A stretch of 64,000 nucleotides of DNA from Clostridium sp. CAG:590 (GCA_000431135.1 HF987815.1:33466-97465); one strand, 5' to 3'. Shown: positions 1 through 8,867, numbered from the stretch's first letter. Translations and numbers: made by a program. Notes: generated from the sequence alone by a model not told the origin.

Positions 1-1010
1 CCGGCAGTCCCGCCTGCCTAACCGCTTCCTTTTGCATGGAATCCAATTCGATCTGATTCTTCTTCTCGATCAGTGACAAGATCCTGTCCATCTTCTCATC
101 TTCTACCCGGATTGTCGATTTGGCCTCTAACAGCATCCTTGCTGCATCCAGTTCCCGATTATAATAATTACTGGCATACAGAATCGTCTCGCCATCCCGT
201 TCCCGAAAGATAACCTTCCCTTCCACCTGAAGATTCATCAACTGCACTTCGATCGCTTCCGAATCGATCTCTCCGCTCTTCTCCAGCAACTGCCTTGTCC
301 AACTCACTGCTATTCTCTTTGGCAGATAAATATGTCCAAGCCCTGTTGCCTGATTCAATGTATAAATGATACCTGCACGGATCCGGAAATCCGATGCCAT
401 TCCAATCCCCGCCTTCATGGCGATTGCATCTGCCGTCTTAAATCCCACTCCGTCAATATCCTCCGCAATCTGATACGGATTCTTCCTGATCACCGTGTAC
501 ATCCTCTGCCCATATTCATTAAAGATCTTAACCGCAAGTGCCGGCGATATACCAAACTCTGACAAAAACATTAACGCTTCCCGCATTGCCTGTTTTTCAA
601 TGAACTGTACTCCGATCTCATTTGCCTTCCGTTCAGAGATTCCTTTGATCTCCGCGAGACGTTCCGGTTCTTCCTCGATCACACGGAATGTATCAATCCC
701 AAATTTCTTAATGATCCGCTTTGCCATGATCTCCCCGATTCCTTTTATCGCACCGGAACCTAGATATCGTTCCATGCTCATCAGGTCATCCGGCATCTTC
801 ACCTCATACTCCGAAACCTTGAACTGCATGCTATAGCTTGGATGATCTACATATTCCCCTCTTGCAAGAATATACATTCCTTCCTCAATTCCCGATAGAT
901 ATCCAACAAATGTTTCATCTTCCCCATCCTCTGTCTCTACTGCAAATACAATATATTGGTTCTTGTCATTCCTGTATATAATTTTGGAAACGATGCCTTC
1001 CCGTTCCATG
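1..1010 (-). CDS. recD2: RecD2-type DNA helicase, 5' part only
   Basis: This frame starts at an ATG behind a GAGGT ribosome site and stays open to the window edge, so only about the first 336 residues are present. It begins with an OB-like strand-rich segment (MEREGIVSKIIYRND, then a YLSGIEEGMYILARGEY stretch). Helix-hairpin-helix elements follow at about residues 85-200, with motifs GSGAIKGIGEIMAKRI, LAEIKGISERKA and DIDGVGFKTAD. The last visible residues (ELDSMQKEAV) match the start of the RecA-like ATPase core; Walker motifs lie outside the window. This order (OB, tandem HhH, helicase) is typical of RecD2, a 5'-3' DNA helicase that acts in repair without RecBC. I infer a normal gene cut by the window. 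The neighbouring XRE gene is divergent and looks unrelated. Confidence 0.88.
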
Positions 1011-1162
1011 TTGTAACCTCATTTCTTCATTGTAGTATTATGTGAATTATGTATTTATCATATCACGTTATATGTATTCCCGCTATCTTTTTTCTCGTTA
1101 TGAACATTACCGGATTACGGAACAAAATACGTCTATCGCCATTCCGGCATTTTGCAAAATGT

Positions 1163-1175
1163 TAAGTTAAACTTA
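1163..1175. promoter_or_regulatory. Possible operator upstream of XRE gene
   Basis: TAAGTTAAACTTA is a 13-base odd-centred palindrome about 125 bases before the XRE start. A second GTTAAC-containing site (aaaagttaacat) follows about 20 bases later. XRE regulators often bind such sites and control themselves. This is inference from position and symmetry only. Confidence 0.28.
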
Positions 1176-1300
1176 CCATAATTTTCCTAAAAGTTAACAT
1201 ATGTGTAATTTGCGGTCTATTTTCTCTATACTCATATATATGCAGGAGATTTACCATATATTTCCTGACCAACAACATAACGAAAGAGGAGACAATATAT

Positions 1301-1582
1301 ATGAATGTCGAGTACACATCAAATTATCCTTCCTTTGAAAACAGAGACTATTACGTGGACCTGGGCGAACACATTGCTTTTTACAGAAAAAGAGCAAACA
1401 TTACACAGGCTCAATTAGCCAGTCGTGTTCACATTACACGTTCATATCTGAGTCGAATTGAAAACTCAAACACATCCCAGTCATTCTCTCTGGAACTACT
1501 ATTCAATATTAGCAGGGAATTAAAAGTACCACCGCGATATTTCTTCGAGCCATTTCCCACACCTGCAGGAATGGAAGATTAA
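1301..1582 (+). CDS. XRE-family helix-turn-helix regulator
   Basis: A 93-residue DNA-binding protein, almost entirely one helix-turn-helix domain at about residues 22-80. The helices are recognisable in DLGEHIAFYRKRANITQAQL, ASRVHITRSYLSRIENS and LELLFNISRELKVPPRYFFE, which is the lambda-repressor/Cro-like pattern. There is no effector domain, so it probably works as a simple dimeric repressor or activator. The ATG follows an AGAGGAG site by about 8 bases. It is a single-gene unit that converges on the BlaI-type gene with a shared hairpin terminator between them. The target genes are unknown; it may regulate itself through the palindrome upstream. Confidence 0.85.
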   Translation: MNVEYTSNYPSFENRDYYVDLGEHIAFYRKRANITQAQLASRVHITRSYLSRIENSNTSQSFSLELLFNISRELKVPPRYFFEPFPTPAGMED

Positions 1583-1596
1583 ACAGATTAAAAGAA

Positions 1597-1625
1597 AAGC
1601 TGCCACCCAAACGGTATGGCAGCTT
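1597..1625. terminator. Hairpin terminator between convergent genes
   Basis: AAGCTGCCA (1597-1605) pairs perfectly with TGGCAGCTT (1617-1625) across an 11-base loop. It is flanked by A-rich sequence on the left and a weak T-rich stretch on the right. It lies between the XRE gene (+) and the BlaI-type gene (-), so it can serve both directions. Confidence 0.7.
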
Positions 1626-1631
1626 ATATTC

Positions 1632-1988
1632 TTACTGAAGCTTCTCAAGATCTTCCTTGGTAAGATCCTGATTACCAATCATCTCCTGAACGAATTCCAC
1701 AATATCATTGTGATTCCAAAAACTGATATGATGCTTGTAAAGTTTGCGTCTATATGCCTCTTCTGGTACAAGAATCTTGTAAGTATAGATCTTACCGTTA
1801 CGGCAGAGCTTCAAATAATCCTTGCGTACAAGCTTAGATAAAAATGTAGAAACCGTCTGTGGCTTCCAATCCTTTCCGTAGAAACCATTCACTCTGTCAA
1901 CAACGTCTGACAGAACCGGCTCCTTCTTGCAATCCCAGATGGATTTCATTACTAATTCTTCACTTTCGGTCAATTTCTCGATCTTCAT
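1632..1988 (-). CDS. BlaI/MecI-family transcriptional regulator (orphan)
   Basis: A 118-residue protein with the penicillinase-repressor winged helix: KIEKLTESEELVMKSIWD, then VVDRVNGFYGKDWKPQTVST, then FLSKLVRKDYLKLCRNGKIYTY. The C-terminal helices resemble the dimerisation part of BlaI/MecI. I place the start at ATG 1988, because GGAGG lies 5 bases upstream; the longer frame starts inside the preceding gene. BlaI proteins repress until a membrane protease such as BlaR1 cleaves them. No BlaR1-like M56 peptidase gene is visible here. The start is only 26 bases after the stop of the rod-binding protein gene, so the two are probably co-transcribed, an odd place for this family. Its targets are unknown. 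Confidence 0.85.
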   Translation of the reverse strand: MKIEKLTESEELVMKSIWDCKKEPVLSDVVDRVNGFYGKDWKPQTVSTFLSKLVRKDYLKLCRNGKIYTYKILVPEEAYRRKLYKHHISFWNHNDIVEFVQEMIGNQDLTKEDLEKLQ

Positions 1989-2014
1989 ATGTGCCTCCAT
2001 TCTTCCTCTTTGCA

Positions 2015-2368
2015 CTACAATCCGTAGTTACGTTTCATTTGTTCATAGAGCTGACTAGCCAGGCCGATACCATTCCCCTGTTTTGATGCCAACTTTGCAT
2101 ATTCCTGCGTCTGCATATCTTGAAAATAATCCATGTAGCTGCTGGATGAGTTGCCATCATCTGCCTTCATGATTGTCTTCTCCATGCCTTTGTAGATCTG
2201 TTCAATAAAGTATGCCTCAAACTCTCTGCAAGCATCCATCAGTTCCTCTTCTGTTGTGTCATCTCCAACCTTACCCAAAGTTTTCTCGAGTGCATTGGCA
2301 GATGCATTAGAAGCCTGTGTCTGATAACCGCTGTAAATTCCTGTTACATTCATATCAGTAAGTAACAT
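2015..2368 (-). CDS. flgJ: Flagellar rod-binding protein (FlgJ N-domain type)
   Basis: A 117-residue protein matching the N-terminal rod-binding domain of FlgJ: EEELMDACREFEAYFIEQIY, KGMEKTIMKADD, then MDYFQDMQTQEYAKLASKQG and GIGLASQLYEQMKRNYG. It lacks the C-terminal muramidase domain of the enterobacterial protein, as is usual in many Gram-positive bacteria. It should cap or scaffold flagellar rod assembly outside the membrane. It follows the flgG-type gene after a 153-base gap that contains a plausible sigma-A promoter, so it may be read both from the rod operon and on its own. AGGAGG sits 7 bases before the ATG. Confidence 0.85.
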   Translation of the reverse strand: MLLTDMNVTGIYSGYQTQASNASANALEKTLGKVGDDTTEEELMDACREFEAYFIEQIYKGMEKTIMKADDGNSSSSYMDYFQDMQTQEYAKLASKQGNGIGLASQLYEQMKRNYGL

Positions 2369-2395
2369 AGTTACCTCCTATCTACGTATAATCTA

Positions 2396-2425
2396 TATTT
2401 ACCACAAAACGACCCCTACTGTCAA
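2396..2425 (-). promoter_or_regulatory. Promoter for flgJ-blaI unit
   Basis: On the minus strand TTGACA (2420-2425) is followed after 18 bases by TAAATA (2396-2401), about 30 bases before the flgJ start codon. The -35 is a full consensus match; the -10 matches 4 of 6. Confidence 0.5.
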
Positions 2426-2521
2426 TGATTTTTTTACTTCTTTAAGCTAATGTGTAAAACAATTGAAAAATACATGTAAATTCGTTATGTATCACATTGA
2501 CAGAGTAAATTAGTCGTTATC

Positions 2522-3367
2522 TTATGATCGCAAATTATTTGCCTGCTGTAACATCTCGTCAGATGCCTGAATTGCTTTGGAATTCATCTCGTACGCTCTC
2601 TGTGCAACAATCATATTGACCATCTCGTCTGCTACCTGGACATTAGACATTTCCAAATATCCCTGATGCACCAGACTTGTCTTCAAGCCCTGAGTCGTGC
2701 TCTCTTCCAACGCTGCTCCGGATGCCACTGTGGCAGTATATAAATTGCTTCCGGCATTATACAATCCCGCCGGATTATTAAACTGTACCAATCCGACCTT
2801 CTGATTATATGTCTGTCCATTCCATTGTGCCGTCATCGGAATATTCTCATCATCCTTATTCGTTACAAACAGATTGCCTTCTTTGTCCACTACATATTCC
2901 CCATTCTTATAGCCTGCCGGAACCCGGATAATATTATCATGCTGATCTAACACCGGATATCCCTCTGCCGTACAGAGCATGGTTCCTCCGCCTTGCGCAG
3001 GCTGCAATGTAAAGCTTCCGTCTCTAGTGTATGCAATATTACCATCATTATCACGAACCTTGAAAAATCCGGATCCTTCAATTGCCAGATAATTGGTATT
3101 CGTGGTCTCCTGCATATTGCCCTGCGTAAACACCGTTGTAATAGAACCGGTACGGGTTCCTAATCCGACCTGTGCCGGCACCGGCTTATTCTGACCCGCA
3201 TTATTCGTTGATACGGATTGAAGATTCTGATATAACAAAGACTTAAATTCCACCGTATCTTTCTTATAACCTGCTGTATTCACATTGGATAAATTATTCG
3301 AAATGGTATCCAAATTAGTCTGTTGTGCAATCATACCCGATGCTGCACTCCACAACGAACGCATCAT
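2522..3367 (-). CDS. flgG: Flagellar basal-body rod protein FlgG (FlhP-like)
   Basis: A 281-residue rod/hook family protein. The N-terminus MMRSLWSAASGMIAQQTNLD and ISNNLSNVNTAGYKK is the conserved axial-protein motif, and the C-terminus (GYLEMSNVQVADEMVNMIVA, QRAYEMNSKAIQASDEML) is the matching helical D0 segment. The central FTQGNMQETTNTNYLAIEGS and GFFKV region is typical of FlgF/FlgG. The length fits FlgG (about 260-280). It should form the distal rod outside the cytoplasmic membrane after flagellar type III export. It lies 17 bases after the flgF-like gene and belongs to the mbl-flgF-flgG block; FlhO/FlhP in Bacillus have the same order. Choosing between FlgF and FlgG for the two paralogues rests on order and the more canonical ends of this one. 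Confidence 0.88.
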   Translation of the reverse strand: MMRSLWSAASGMIAQQTNLDTISNNLSNVNTAGYKKDTVEFKSLLYQNLQSVSTNNAGQNKPVPAQVGLGTRTGSITTVFTQGNMQETTNTNYLAIEGSGFFKVRDNDGNIAYTRDGSFTLQPAQGGGTMLCTAEGYPVLDQHDNIIRVPAGYKNGEYVVDKEGNLFVTNKDDENIPMTAQWNGQTYNQKVGLVQFNNPAGLYNAGSNLYTATVASGAALEESTTQGLKTSLVHQGYLEMSNVQVADEMVNMIVAQRAYEMNSKAIQASDEMLQQANNLRS

Positions 3368-3384
3368 AACTTTGTCCTCCTATC

Positions 3385-4170
3385 TTATACCCGACCAATC
3401 TCGGTTGAAGCTTTCTGCAATGTAGAATCCACTGTCTGAATCATCTTCTGTCCTGCCTCATACGCTCTGGTGATCGTGATCATATCCACCATCTCCTCAA
3501 TGACATTCGTGTTTGACATTTCCAGATATCCCTGATTCACCGTTGCGGTAGATGCCTGCAATCCCGCCGCTGCAGTTGCATCATACATATTCTCTCCATA
3601 AAGCAGCAATGCCTGTGGATTGGCAAAGCTTGCTATACCAAGGGTTGCTACATTCCGACCATCGACCGCAATATTGCCCCGCTGGTCAATTGACACATTC
3701 TGTGCCGTTTGTGCGCCCGGAATCTGAATTCTTCTTCCATTCGTATCCAACACATAATCCCCATCCTTGGTAACAAGATAACCGTCCGTGTTCACAGTAA
3801 ACGAACCATCCCGTGTATATTTCGTACTGGTCTGTCCCTGCTTGTTTGTTGTCTGAATGGTAAAAAATCCGTCTCCACTTAACGCAAGATCATATGTGTT
3901 ACCGGTTTCTCTCAGACTTCCCTGAGAAAGGTCATGGTATGTCTCTCCAATCTTCACGCCAAGATTCACATCACCAATCCGATAATTCAGATTGCTGTAG
4001 TTATTGTTGTCGTGAATACGAAGTGCCAATTCATCATCAAAAGACTGCGACGTAACACCCTGTTTCTTGAATCCGGTTGTATCCGCATTTGCCATATTGT
4101 TGGATATGACATCCAGCCTCTTTTGTTCATTCACCATGCCAGTCCATGCTGTGTAAAGACCTCTTACCAT
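3385..4170 (-). CDS. flgF: Flagellar basal-body rod protein FlgF-like (FlhO-like)
   Basis: A 261-residue axial protein related to its downstream neighbour. The N-terminus MVRGLYTAWTGMVNEQKRLD and VISNNMANADTTGFKKQGV, the middle SQGSLRETGNTYDLALSGDG and FFTIQT, and the C-terminus GYLEMSNTNVIEEMVDMITI and TRAYEAGQKMIQTVDSTLQK are the flagellar rod/hook signatures. It is predicted to be a proximal rod component exported by the flagellar secretion system. The start ATG follows AGGAGTGACGAG. It lies 10 bases after mbl, and the order mbl-flhO-flhP is known from Bacillus, so I read it as the FlhO equivalent. Confidence 0.85.
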   Translation of the reverse strand: MVRGLYTAWTGMVNEQKRLDVISNNMANADTTGFKKQGVTSQSFDDELALRIHDNNNYSNLNYRIGDVNLGVKIGETYHDLSQGSLRETGNTYDLALSGDGFFTIQTTNKQGQTSTKYTRDGSFTVNTDGYLVTKDGDYVLDTNGRRIQIPGAQTAQNVSIDQRGNIAVDGRNVATLGIASFANPQALLLYGENMYDATAAAGLQASTATVNQGYLEMSNTNVIEEMVDMITITRAYEAGQKMIQTVDSTLQKASTEIGRV

Positions 4171-4180
4171 CTCGTCACTC

Positions 4181-5179
4181 CTATTCCTCGTCCATCGCTC
4201 CGCTCAGGAACTCAATATACTTACCGGTACCGATTGCAACGCAGGTCATTGGATCTTCTGCCGTCATCGTTGTAATACCGGTCTCTTCCTCTATCAATTC
4301 TTCAAGGCCATGTAACATAGCTCCTCCACCTGTCAGGACAATTCCTCTGTCAGCGATGTCTGCCGCTAACTCCGGCGGTGTCTTCTCTAATACGGAATGC
4401 ACTGCCTCTATGATCTGCTCTGTCACTTCTTCAAGTGCTTCTACGGTCTCTTCAGAAGTCACCGTTACCGTTCTCGGAAGTCCGGTAACCAGATTCCTTC
4501 CTCGTATATCCAATGTCAGATTCTCCGGTCTTCTATAACAGGTACCGATCTTAATCTTAATCTCCTCTGCGGTACGTTCCCCAATGAGCAGATTATGTTT
4601 CTTACGCATATAACGCACAATCGCCTCATCAAAATCATCACCCGCCGTCTTAATGGATGTGCTGACCACCGTTCCGCCTAACGAAATAACGGCTATATCC
4701 GCAGTACCGCCACCGATATCTACGATCATATTCCCGCAAGGTCTTGCAATATCAATCCCTGCTCCAATCGCTGCCGCAACCGGCTCCTCAATGATCGAAA
4801 CATCTCTTGCACCTGCCTGATAAGTTGCATCCTCTACCGCCTTTTTCTCTACTTCTGTTACGCCACTTGGCACACAGACAGAGATTCTCGGTCTTCTTCC
4901 GAAGAAACTCTTACCTACTGCTTTCTGGATAAAGTACTTCAGCATCTTCTCTGTAATTCTGTAATCAGAAATCACACCCTGACGCAGCGGACGAACCGCT
5001 ACAATATTACCCGGTGTTCTTCCTAACATCAGACGTGCCTCCTCTCCGATCGCTTTGATCCGGTTCGTATCACGGTCAAACGCAACCACGGAAGGCTCTT
5101 TCAATACAACGCCTTTTCCTTTCACATATACAAGGATACTGGCCGTACCCAAATCAATTCCTATATCTGAACTTGCCAT
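4181..5179 (-). CDS. mbl: MreB-like actin, Mbl type
   Basis: A 332-residue bacterial actin. The phosphate-1 motif IGIDLGTASILVYVKGKGVV, the segment EPSVVAFDRDTNRIKAIGEE, the phosphate-2 motif NMIVDIGGGTADIAVISLGG and the adenosine motif GIVLTGGGAMLHGLEELIEE are all present, with full MreB length. MreB/Mbl filaments on the inner membrane face guide elongation-type peptidoglycan synthesis. Placement directly ahead of two rod genes matches the mbl-flhO-flhP order in Bacillus, so I prefer Mbl over MreB (no mreC/mreD nearby). A promoter with sigma-28-like boxes lies just upstream, which would couple this actin to the motility regulon. Confidence 0.9.
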   Translation of the reverse strand: MASSDIGIDLGTASILVYVKGKGVVLKEPSVVAFDRDTNRIKAIGEEARLMLGRTPGNIVAVRPLRQGVISDYRITEKMLKYFIQKAVGKSFFGRRPRISVCVPSGVTEVEKKAVEDATYQAGARDVSIIEEPVAAAIGAGIDIARPCGNMIVDIGGGTADIAVISLGGTVVSTSIKTAGDDFDEAIVRYMRKKHNLLIGERTAEEIKIKIGTCYRRPENLTLDIRGRNLVTGLPRTVTVTSEETVEALEEVTEQIIEAVHSVLEKTPPELAADIADRGIVLTGGGAMLHGLEELIEEETGITTMTAEDPMTCVAIGTGKYIEFLSGAMDEE

Positions 5180-5200
5180 GTTCGTGCCCCTTTCCTATAT

Positions 5201-5227
5201 ATATCGCCAAAAATCATGTAAATCTTA
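5201..5227 (-). promoter_or_regulatory. Sigma-28-like promoter before mbl-flgF-flgG
   Basis: On the minus strand TAAGATTT (5220-5227) is followed after exactly 11 bases by GGCGATAT (5201-5208). Compared with the SigD/FliA consensus TAAAGTTT-N11-GCCGATAA/T, the -35 matches 6 of 8 and the -10 matches 7 of 8. It lies 22 bases before the mbl start codon. Confidence 0.5.
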
Positions 5228-5240
5228 AGATTCAGGGATA

Positions 5241-7739
5241 CTATTTCTTTTTGTTCTTTTTCAGAATATATACGCTGACATCTGTCCGTTCCGATAATTC
5301 CAGACGGATCTCCACAATATTCATGATCTGATCTAACTCTTTTAGATAGCTTTGCCACTTTGTGACTTTTTTATTAGCAATAAAACGCTTGCGAACGCCC
5401 TGCATACTCCGGTATTGTTCTAATTTGTCGCTTACTACTTCGCCCGCTGCCATTCCTACAACGCTATAGCCAAACAATTTGTCCATCGCCTTATTGGCAA
5501 AAATAATATCTCCGGTGCGATTGTCTTTGACAAATACGGCATCTCTTATATGATCGTATGCATCTAAGAAACCTTCCTTCAGGATATCCACTTTGGAAGC
5601 TTTGTTCTTACCAAAAATGATCGAGCTTAAAATATCTGCAACAGATGCAATAAAGCTCTTATCTTTCTGATCAAATACATGCGTCTTATCCTTATCCGCA
5701 AACACAACATACCCGTCAATCCCATCACCGGATATCATTGCCTGAAACAGAATACAGCCCATATCCGTCTGACGGATCAGTCCGTTCAGGAACGGATCCT
5801 GACTGCCGGAATCAGCCGTCACAACTGTATCATCCTTTAACATTTTGTGCAAGACTTTATATTCCGATACCGACATCGTCATTGCATCAAAAAATGTCGG
5901 ATTGTCTCCGGTAAGATCCCATGAGAAGTATTTTTCCACCTTTTCCGTCTCTTTATTCTTAACATAAATGCCAATATCCGAAACATCTAAATAAAGTGCT
6001 GCCTTCTGACAGATCTCACTGAATCCGGCTTCCCCATCTCTCGTCATAATATCAATCATATCCTGTAATATATGACGTTCCTGTTGTTCTTTGTGTAACT
6101 GTATCTCCGTCAGTTTCCGAAGTCTGGTCTCTGTCGTCACTGCCTCTTCCGCATAAAAACACTTGGAAATCTCATTTGCAAAACGCCACTGCTGTTCAAT
6201 CACAGAACCCACTACTTCTGCACCGTCTTTTGCAAAACTGGTAAGCACCCAGTATGCGATCACTTTGCCCTCAATCATCAACGGAGCAAATACCATATGT
6301 ACTGATAATTTGTCCATTGCCAGGCTTGCACTTTGTGGAACCATTTCTTCCTTTGCTCTTTCTGACAATCTGACAAATTCCTCTTTTAGCTGTGGCCGCT
6401 CAAACAGATCATAAAACTGGCCAATATCTTTGCCCGGTCCTGCCGGTGTTGTTACCAATCCGCCCTCTTCATCCACTACCACACTATAATATGCTGCATT
6501 CTGGCTTAATGTCTGTGCCATCAGCTCAAACTGCGCCAGCAGCTCTTTGTCCAGATTACCTGCCTGAAATTCTCTAAATACCGGCTTGGTGATCGTCTCC
6601 ACAACCGCTGCCTCATTCTCCGTTGCAGCCGCAAGCTCCTGTTCCATATTCTTCTGTTCCGTTACGTCTGTCAGAAGAAAACAAACATCTGCTTCTCCAT
6701 CCGAGATCCGATTGATCGTAACAACATTCTCTACCCATATCTGTCTTCCATCATCTCTTACCATCCGGTAAGTATGCAGATAATCGGTTACGCCATTGGC
6801 AACCGCCTGATATATCGAATCGATCACACCATCCCTGTCATCGGGATGAATATAATCCTCTGTTAATTTGTATCCTTTGCGAAGCGCTTCCACATTCATT
6901 CCGACCATACCCGCATTCGGTGAAATGTACTTCAATGTCCGTTTGCCTGCATGATACGACTTAACCAGCACGACATTCTTCATCCTGGTGACAGCATTGC
7001 TCAGGTACGCATTCTCACTGTTTCTTTGCAGTTCTTCCCGCATGTCCATCATCAGCACTTCAAAATCAGTCAGCAAACCGTCCTCATTATATATATAATG
7101 GATCTGAAGGCGCACCGGTATCAGATCCTGCTCCTCTGTGAAAATACGGCATTCCAATGTACCTTCATCAATATGTTTCTTTGCCGCATATGCAATAGTT
7201 GCAGATACTTTTTCGTAGTCTTCCGGACATACAATATCTTTAATATCAACGATATTGTCATAAAACTGCCCTCTTGTGTATCCATACTTACGGATATTCC
7301 TTGACACATATTCGATCTGATATTCCCCATTGCTGCGTGCCATATGAAATGCAACAATTCCCGCATGGTTCACAATCCGCTCTAATGTAAAACTTCCAAT
7401 GTTCAGATCCGCCCGCCGTTCGAACAATACCGTATAGATCAATTGTTCATTGACCGTTGCTTCATTCACCAGACCACACACCAGATGCTCTTCCCCATCC
7501 ACAACCATCCGGATACGATGCCACATCAAGCTCTTTCTCTTATGCAGCATATCCCAAAAATTCAATTTTGTAAGGGATCTGCCCGGTTCTATACTGATAT
7601 TCTTAACATCCCCACCGATCAGTTCCTTTGCTTCATCATTGATCTCTAATACTTTCCCGGATTCTGCCTCAAATATTACCATTGGATATTCAAGATGTCC
7701 GGCAAATTCTTTGAAACTCTCAATTCGTTTTGTATCCAT
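5241..7739 (-). CDS. Multi-domain PAS/GAF sensory protein without visible output domain
   Basis: An 832-residue cytoplasmic protein without membrane segments. It appears to contain an N-terminal PAS (YPMVIFEAESGKVLEINDEA), two further PAS/PAC units around residues 120-365 (GQFYDNIVDIKDIVCPEDYE; DYIHPDDRDGVIDSIYQAV; VCFLLTDVTEQKNMEQELA), one or two GAF-like regions at about 400-530 and 560-700, and a final PAS at about 715-800 (AVFVKDNRTGDIIFANKAMD). No histidine kinase, GGDEF, EAL, phosphatase or helix-turn-helix signature follows; the protein ends in a lysine-rich tail. The start is ATG 7739 behind GGAGG; a TTG reading five codons longer overlaps that site. It lies between divIVA and mbl on the same strand, suggesting a link to cell shape, division or motility. 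Function unknown. Confidence 0.75.
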   Translation of the reverse strand: MDTKRIESFKEFAGHLEYPMVIFEAESGKVLEINDEAKELIGGDVKNISIEPGRSLTKLNFWDMLHKRKSLMWHRIRMVVDGEEHLVCGLVNEATVNEQLIYTVLFERRADLNIGSFTLERIVNHAGIVAFHMARSNGEYQIEYVSRNIRKYGYTRGQFYDNIVDIKDIVCPEDYEKVSATIAYAAKKHIDEGTLECRIFTEEQDLIPVRLQIHYIYNEDGLLTDFEVLMMDMREELQRNSENAYLSNAVTRMKNVVLVKSYHAGKRTLKYISPNAGMVGMNVEALRKGYKLTEDYIHPDDRDGVIDSIYQAVANGVTDYLHTYRMVRDDGRQIWVENVVTINRISDGEADVCFLLTDVTEQKNMEQELAAATENEAAVVETITKPVFREFQAGNLDKELLAQFELMAQTLSQNAAYYSVVVDEEGGLVTTPAGPGKDIGQFYDLFERPQLKEEFVRLSERAKEEMVPQSASLAMDKLSVHMVFAPLMIEGKVIAYWVLTSFAKDGAEVVGSVIEQQWRFANEISKCFYAEEAVTTETRLRKLTEIQLHKEQQERHILQDMIDIMTRDGEAGFSEICQKAALYLDVSDIGIYVKNKETEKVEKYFSWDLTGDNPTFFDAMTMSVSEYKVLHKMLKDDTVVTADSGSQDPFLNGLIRQTDMGCILFQAMISGDGIDGYVVFADKDKTHVFDQKDKSFIASVADILSSIIFGKNKASKVDILKEGFLDAYDHIRDAVFVKDNRTGDIIFANKAMDKLFGYSVVGMAAGEVVSDKLEQYRSMQGVRKRFIANKKVTKWQSYLKELDQIMNIVEIRLELSERTDVSVYILKKNKKK

Positions 7740-7765
7740 AAGCCACTCCTCCAAGGGGCTTGTCC

Positions 7766-8686
7766 CTACCCCTCAAACTTTATCTGTGGAATCTCCTGCA
7801 AATCTTCATCTGTTAATGCAGGTCTTTCCGTCTTTGTAATTCCGCCAAATGCCTTATCCGTAATAGTTTTTGTCTCATTGCAGGCTTTCACAACTCCTTC
7901 TACGGATTCCATCAGGCTTGCCATGTATGTGCTGACACTCTCACATTCTCTTCTCATAGAACCACGGATGGATGCCACCTTTTCTCTTGCCTCGGATAAT
8001 ATCTTATCTTTCTCCGCCTGTGCATCCTCTACCATCTTCTGACATTCTGCATTCTTCTTTGCAACTGCCTGTTTGTATTCTTCCTCCGCACGGACATGAA
8101 TACTCTCTCTTTCTTCCTCTGCACGGCGTAAGATATTCGCACTCTGTTTCTCAGAGTCTTCCATCAGATTCCGGCTCTTCTTCTCTGCTTCTGTCACCAT
8201 ATAATTGCTCTGGCTCTTTGCATTGGACAGCAGGGCATCGCTCTCTTCCTTCGCCTTCACAAGCATGCTCTTACTGCCTGCCTCAGCCTCTTCCATCATC
8301 TTCTTACTCTTACTCTCTGCTTCTTTTATCATTGCATCACAACGCTCATTGGTCTCAACCAATGTCTTGGAAATGATCTCTAACTTATCCGAATATCCTT
8401 TTGAAGATTCCTCCTGCTCTGCCAGCTTACGATTTGCTTTCTCTAATTCATTCTGAAGTGATTCGTTATATTTCTGCATATTCTCAATTGCCTGATTCGA
8501 TTCAGAGCTGATGCTGTCTTTCACAAGCTGCAGGCTCTTCACTGTCTCACTCAGCTTGCTGATCGTCTGTTTGAGATCTGCTATATCCTGCATATGCGTC
8601 TTATTCAAATCATCAATATACTCATCCACCGTCGCCTTGTCATATCCGCCAAAGGAAACGGTCTTAAATCTCTCTTCTCTTGCCAT
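7766..8686 (-). CDS. divIVA: DivIVA-family coiled-coil protein
   Basis: A 306-residue protein. The N-terminal motif FKTVSFGGYDKATVDEYIDD is the DivIVA/GpsB lipid-binding domain, followed by long uninterrupted heptad-like coiled coil (QDIADLKQTISKLSETVKSL through about residue 250) rich in Ala, Glu and Lys. The C-terminal 40 residues are less regular. DivIVA proteins sit at curved membrane, division sites or poles and recruit division, wall or flagellar-positioning factors. It is longer than Bacillus DivIVA (about 160) because of the extended coiled coil. The ATG follows AAGGAG by 10 bases. An extended -10 promoter lies upstream, and the PAS/GAF gene follows 26 bases later in the same unit. 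Confidence 0.82.
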   Translation of the reverse strand: MAREERFKTVSFGGYDKATVDEYIDDLNKTHMQDIADLKQTISKLSETVKSLQLVKDSISSESNQAIENMQKYNESLQNELEKANRKLAEQEESSKGYSDKLEIISKTLVETNERCDAMIKEAESKSKKMMEEAEAGSKSMLVKAKEESDALLSNAKSQSNYMVTEAEKKSRNLMEDSEKQSANILRRAEEERESIHVRAEEEYKQAVAKKNAECQKMVEDAQAEKDKILSEAREKVASIRGSMRRECESVSTYMASLMESVEGVVKACNETKTITDKAFGGITKTERPALTDEDLQEIPQIKFEG

Positions 8687-8776
8687 ATCAACTGAACTCC
8701 TTCCTACTTATCCGACAAACTGATAACCGATAATCTGCGTTTTTCCCCGTCATTATCCGTTTCGATAGATAAATAC

Positions 8777-8785
8777 ATTATACCA
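8777..8785 (-). promoter_or_regulatory. Extended -10 promoter for divIVA
   Basis: The minus strand reads TGGTATAAT, a perfect -10 with the TGn extension, about 90 bases before the divIVA start. No good -35 was seen at 17 bases (TGGTAA), as is common with extended -10 promoters. Confidence 0.5.
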
Positions 8786-8838
8786 ATTATTCAGACGAAT
8801 TACCACATTATTTTATGAATGTTTTATGTATTTGTGTA

Positions 8839-8867
8839 TTGTAGAATAAAATAACGTCTGTTATACT
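8839..8867 (+). promoter_or_regulatory. Promoter for the traX-like gene
   Basis: TTGTAG (8839-8844) and TATACT (8862-8867) are separated by 17 bases and lie 50 bases before the ATG. Confidence 0.55.
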
